This document shows, in pieces, positions 61,466 to 64,000 of a DNA stretch of 64,000 nucleotides. Within the stretch, counting starts at the first letter, position 1. Every line of letters begins with the position of its first letter. The DNA is from Blastococcus aggregatus. Lineage in GTDB: Bacteria; Actinomycetota; Actinomycetes; Mycobacteriales; Geodermatophilaceae. The stretch is from positions 62,001 to 126,000 of the forward strand of contig NZ_OBQI01000004.1 of NCBI RefSeq assembly GCF_900221005.1. The letters are read 5' to 3'. A program made the translations under genes and the position numbers. Below the pieces are notes generated by a model. The model was given only the letters and a program-made list of their open reading frames with translations, was not told where the DNA came from and did no database searches.

Positions 61466-63549
61466 GCCACGCAGTGTTCGACGACGAGGTCGTCACGAAG
61501 GCCCTCGTCCGCTACCTGCCCTACCCGGGCCTGGCCGGCGAGATCGCCCTGATCACCCTGGACAACGGGCACGACCACACCCGCCCGTCCACCTTCGGCC
61601 CCGGCGGGCTGGCGTCGCTGGACGCCGCGCTCGACGAGATCGCGGCGCACTCCCCCGCCCCCGCGGCGATCGCCGTCACGGGCAAGCCGTTCATCTTCGC
61701 CGTAGGCGCCGACCTCTCGGGTGTCCCGTCGATCACCGACGCCACCCAGGCGCGGGAGATCGCCGAGACCGGGCACCGGGTCTTCCGGCGGCTCAAGGAC
61801 TCCGCGATCCCGACGTTCGCCTTCGTCAACGGGGCAGCGCTCGGCGGCGGCCTGGAGCTGGCGTTGCACTGCCGGTACCGGACGATCAGCGGCGGCGCCG
61901 TCGTCGCCTTCCCCGAGGTCTTCCTCGGGCTGGTCCCCGGCTGGGGCGGCACGCAGCTGCTGCCGAACCTGATCGGCATCGAGCCGGCCGTCTCGGTCGT
62001 CGTCGAGAACGCCCTGGCCCAGAACAAGGTGACGCCGGGGCCGAAGGCCGCGCAGCTCGGCATCGCCGACGCGCTGTTCGAGCCGGCCGACTTCCTGGAG
62101 CGCTCGCTCGAGTGGGCCGTGGGCGTGCTCTCCGGCGCCGTCGCCGTCGAGCGGCCGGAGATCGACCGGTCCGGCTGGGACGCCGCGATCGAGCGGGCCC
62201 GCGCCGTGGTCGCCGGCCGCACCCGCAACGCCTCCCCGGGCGCCGTGCGGGCGGTCGAGCTGCTGGACCTCGCGCGCAACGGCATCGAGGGCGAGGCGTT
62301 CACCGCCGGCACCGCCGCCGAGGACGACGCCCTCACCGAGCTGCTCATGAGCGACCCGCTGCGGGCCTCGCTCTACAGCTTCGACCTGGTGAACAAGCGG
62401 GCCAAGCGACCCGCGGGTGCGCCGGACAGGAAGCTGGCGCGGAAGGTCACCAAGGTCGGCGTCGTGGGTGCGGGCCTGATGGCCTCCCAGCTGGCGATGC
62501 TCTTCGTCCGCCAGCTCACGGTGCCGGTCGTGCTGACCGACATCGACCAGGCCCGCGTGGACAAGGGCGTGGCCTACGTGCACGGCGAGCTGGACAAGCT
62601 GGCCGCCCGCGGCCGGCTGAACCAGGACAAGCTGAACCAGCTCAAGGGCCTGGTCACCGGCTCGCTGTCCAAGGACGTCTTCGCCGACGCGGACCTCGTG
62701 ATCGAGGCCGTGTTCGAGGAGATGTCGGTGAAGCAGCAGGTGTTCGCCGAGGTCGAGGCGATCGTCTCGGCCGAGTGCGTGCTGGCGACCAACACCTCCG
62801 CGCTGTCGGTCACCGAGATGGCCTCGAAGCTGGCGCACCCGGAGCGGGTCGTCGGGCTGCACTTCTTCAACCCGGTCGCCGTCCTCCCGCTGCTGGAGGT
62901 GGTCCGCGCCGAGGAGACCGACGACGCCACGCTGGCCACCGCCTTCGCCGTCGGCAAGCAGCTGAAGAAGTCGTGCGTGCTGGTCGCGGACGCCCCGGCG
63001 TTCGTGGTCAACCGGCTGCTCACCCGCTTCCTCGGCGAGATCACCTCCGCCGTCGAGCAGGGCACCCCGGTGGGCGTGGCCGAGAAGGCGCTGGACCCGC
63101 TGGGCCTGCCGATGACGCCGTTCGAGCTGCTCTCGCTCGTCGGCCCCGCGGTGGCGCTGCACGTGGCCGAGCGCATGCACGAGGCCTTCCCCGACCGGTT
63201 CGCCGTCGGCGAGGGGCTGCGCAAGGTCGTCGAGCTGGGCAAGGCGAGCGTGCTCTCCGCGCCCGGCGTGATCGACCCGGAGCTCGCGGACGCGTTCGCG
63301 GGCGACGAACCCCTCACCGAGGAGCAGGTGCGCGCCCGCGCGCTGGGAGCGCTCGCGCAGGAGATCCGGCTGATGCTGGACGAGGGCGTCGTGCAGGCGG
63401 TGCAGGACATCGACCTGGCGATGATCCTGGGCGCCGGCTGGCCGTTCTGGCTGGGCGGCATCTCCGCCTACCTGGACCGGTCCGGTGTCTCGGAGCAGGT
63501 CACCGGTGCGCGGTTCCTGCCGAAGGGCGTGGCCTCACTGCCCACCTGA
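61462..63549 (+). CDS. fadB: Fatty-acid oxidation complex alpha subunit (enoyl-CoA hydratase / 3-hydroxyacyl-CoA dehydrogenase)
   Basis: 695 residues. The N-terminal crotonase domain has the oxyanion segments FAVGADLSGVPS and NGAALGGGLELALHCRYRTI, and the catalytic Glu region AFPEVFLGLVPGWGGTQLLP. The NAD-binding domain starts VTKVGVVGAGLMASQLAMLF; the dehydrogenase signature is VGLHFFNPVAVLPLLEVVRA with its His, and DAPAFVVNRLLTRF. Two C-terminal dimerisation domains follow. Forms the beta-oxidation complex with FadA. Confidence 0.95.
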   Translation: MSHAVFDDEVVTKALVRYLPYPGLAGEIALITLDNGHDHTRPSTFGPGGLASLDAALDEIAAHSPAPAAIAVTGKPFIFAVGADLSGVPSITDATQAREIAETGHRVFRRLKDSAIPTFAFVNGAALGGGLELALHCRYRTISGGAVVAFPEVFLGLVPGWGGTQLLPNLIGIEPAVSVVVENALAQNKVTPGPKAAQLGIADALFEPADFLERSLEWAVGVLSGAVAVERPEIDRSGWDAAIERARAVVAGRTRNASPGAVRAVELLDLARNGIEGEAFTAGTAAEDDALTELLMSDPLRASLYSFDLVNKRAKRPAGAPDRKLARKVTKVGVVGAGLMASQLAMLFVRQLTVPVVLTDIDQARVDKGVAYVHGELDKLAARGRLNQDKLNQLKGLVTGSLSKDVFADADLVIEAVFEEMSVKQQVFAEVEAIVSAECVLATNTSALSVTEMASKLAHPERVVGLHFFNPVAVLPLLEVVRAEETDDATLATAFAVGKQLKKSCVLVADAPAFVVNRLLTRFLGEITSAVEQGTPVGVAEKALDPLGLPMTPFELLSLVGPAVALHVAERMHEAFPDRFAVGEGLRKVVELGKASVLSAPGVIDPELADAFAGDEPLTEEQVRARALGALAQEIRLMLDEGVVQAVQDIDLAMILGAGWPFWLGGISAYLDRSGVSEQVTGARFLPKGVASLPT

Positions 63550-63556
63550 CCTCCGC

Positions 63557-63639
63557 GGCCACGATCAGGTTCCCTGATCCCCGAGCGTCCTCCCTCACCG
63601 TGCACCGTGAGGGAGGACGCTCTGCCGTGAGGGAGGACG
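63557..63639 (+). repeat. 83-bp double-hairpin repeat, copy 2
   Basis: Differs from copy 1 (58675-58757) at few positions, mostly in loop bases. It separates the converging fadB and protease genes, where a two-way terminator would fit. Confidence 0.8.
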
Positions 63640-63660
63640 ACGCCGCGTGCGGAACGCCGG

Positions 63661-64000
63661 TCAGGCCGCGGGGACGACCCCGAACCCGGCCAGCCACTCC
63701 TGGACCACCGGGATGTCGACCCGCTGCAGCCCGTCGAGGTAGCGGCAGTTCGACGTGTAGCCGTAGCTGGTCACCGTGACGAGGTAGTCGTCCGGCGAGA
63801 AGGCCGGCCCGCCGGAGTCGCCGAAGCAGCTGCCGCCGCCGCCGCGGGGGTCGTGCTCGTTGCCGTTGACCTGCAGGATCTGCGGCGTGAGCTTCTGACC
63901 CGGCGCCGTCGTGAACTCGCGCTGCAGCGGGTAGCTCTCCGGCGTGGGCTTCCGCGGGCCGCTCTCGGGCTTCCGCACGTGCGTCCCGTAGCCGACGATC
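63661..64000 (-). CDS. Trypsin-like serine protease, N-terminal part outside the window
   Basis: The visible 112 residues are the C-terminal end of an S1 peptidase. The catalytic Ser is in GSCFGDSGGPAF, preceded by a Cys, and a second Cys lies in SYGYTSNCRYLDG, giving the usual disulfide. The strand VTVTSYG and final helix PVVQEWLAG are as in chymotrypsin folds. His and Asp of the triad would lie beyond 64000. It is probably secreted. Confidence 0.85.
   Translation of the reverse strand, partial: IVGYGTHVRKPESGPRKPTPESYPLQREFTTAPGQKLTPQILQVNGNEHDPRGGGGSCFGDSGGPAFSPDDYLVTVTSYGYTSNCRYLDGLQRVDIPVVQEWLAGFGVVPAA

Overview
This 64 kb window is chromosomal DNA of a high-GC actinobacterium, most likely a member of Geodermatophilaceae (Blastococcus / Geodermatophilus / Modestobacter type). 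The lineage is my inference from GC-rich codon use, frequent GTG starts, ATGA/GTGA start-stop overlaps, and a housekeeping block (msrB, hemQ, hemY, hemE, DUF3000, rnd) whose order I recall from other actinobacteria. No rRNA, tRNA or CRISPR array was seen.

Layout. (1) 1-4.1 kb: the end of a secreted-protein cluster, a lipoprotein gene broken by a frameshift, a small prepilin peptidase and an orphan PD-(D/E)XK nuclease. (2) About 4.2-45.4 kb: an accessory region rich in membrane proteins, phosphoesterases and lipoproteins. It holds a PEP-synthase-like dikinase operon, four phosphatase/phosphoesterase genes (one a tandem double PAP2 protein), two alpha/beta hydrolases, an AI-2E-type exporter, an HtrA protease, a formate/nitrite channel, two YihY/BrkB proteins, two PRC-barrel proteins, an orphan ABC binding protein, an MMPL transporter, an MtrAB-LpqB-like signalling cassette, three STAS proteins, a phospholipase D, a molybdopterin oxidoreductase operon and a copper-storage module. 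(3) 45.4-54.1 kb: PilZ, cold-shock, a NarL-type two-component pair, msrB and hemQ. (4) 54.1-63.6 kb: hemY, hemE, DUF3000, rnd, a 1.4 kb insertion with 38-bp inverted ends carrying a leucine-rich-repeat gene, then fadA-fadB. (5) The window ends inside a secreted trypsin-like protease.

The main observation concerns region 2. Most of its transcription units are preceded by a pair of half-sites (TGACA, or the variant TTGCG/TTACG) whose starts are exactly 11 bp apart, the geometry used by OmpR/PhoB-family regulators. I found 16 such sites between 4.6 and 44.8 kb and none by eye outside. One lies in front of the OmpR-family regulator at 27,869, which makes that regulator the obvious candidate. The same region is bounded by two copies (4,188 and 45,391) of a 39-bp coding remnant in the same orientation. 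The region may therefore be a coherent, self-regulated envelope-stress and phosphate-metabolism island.
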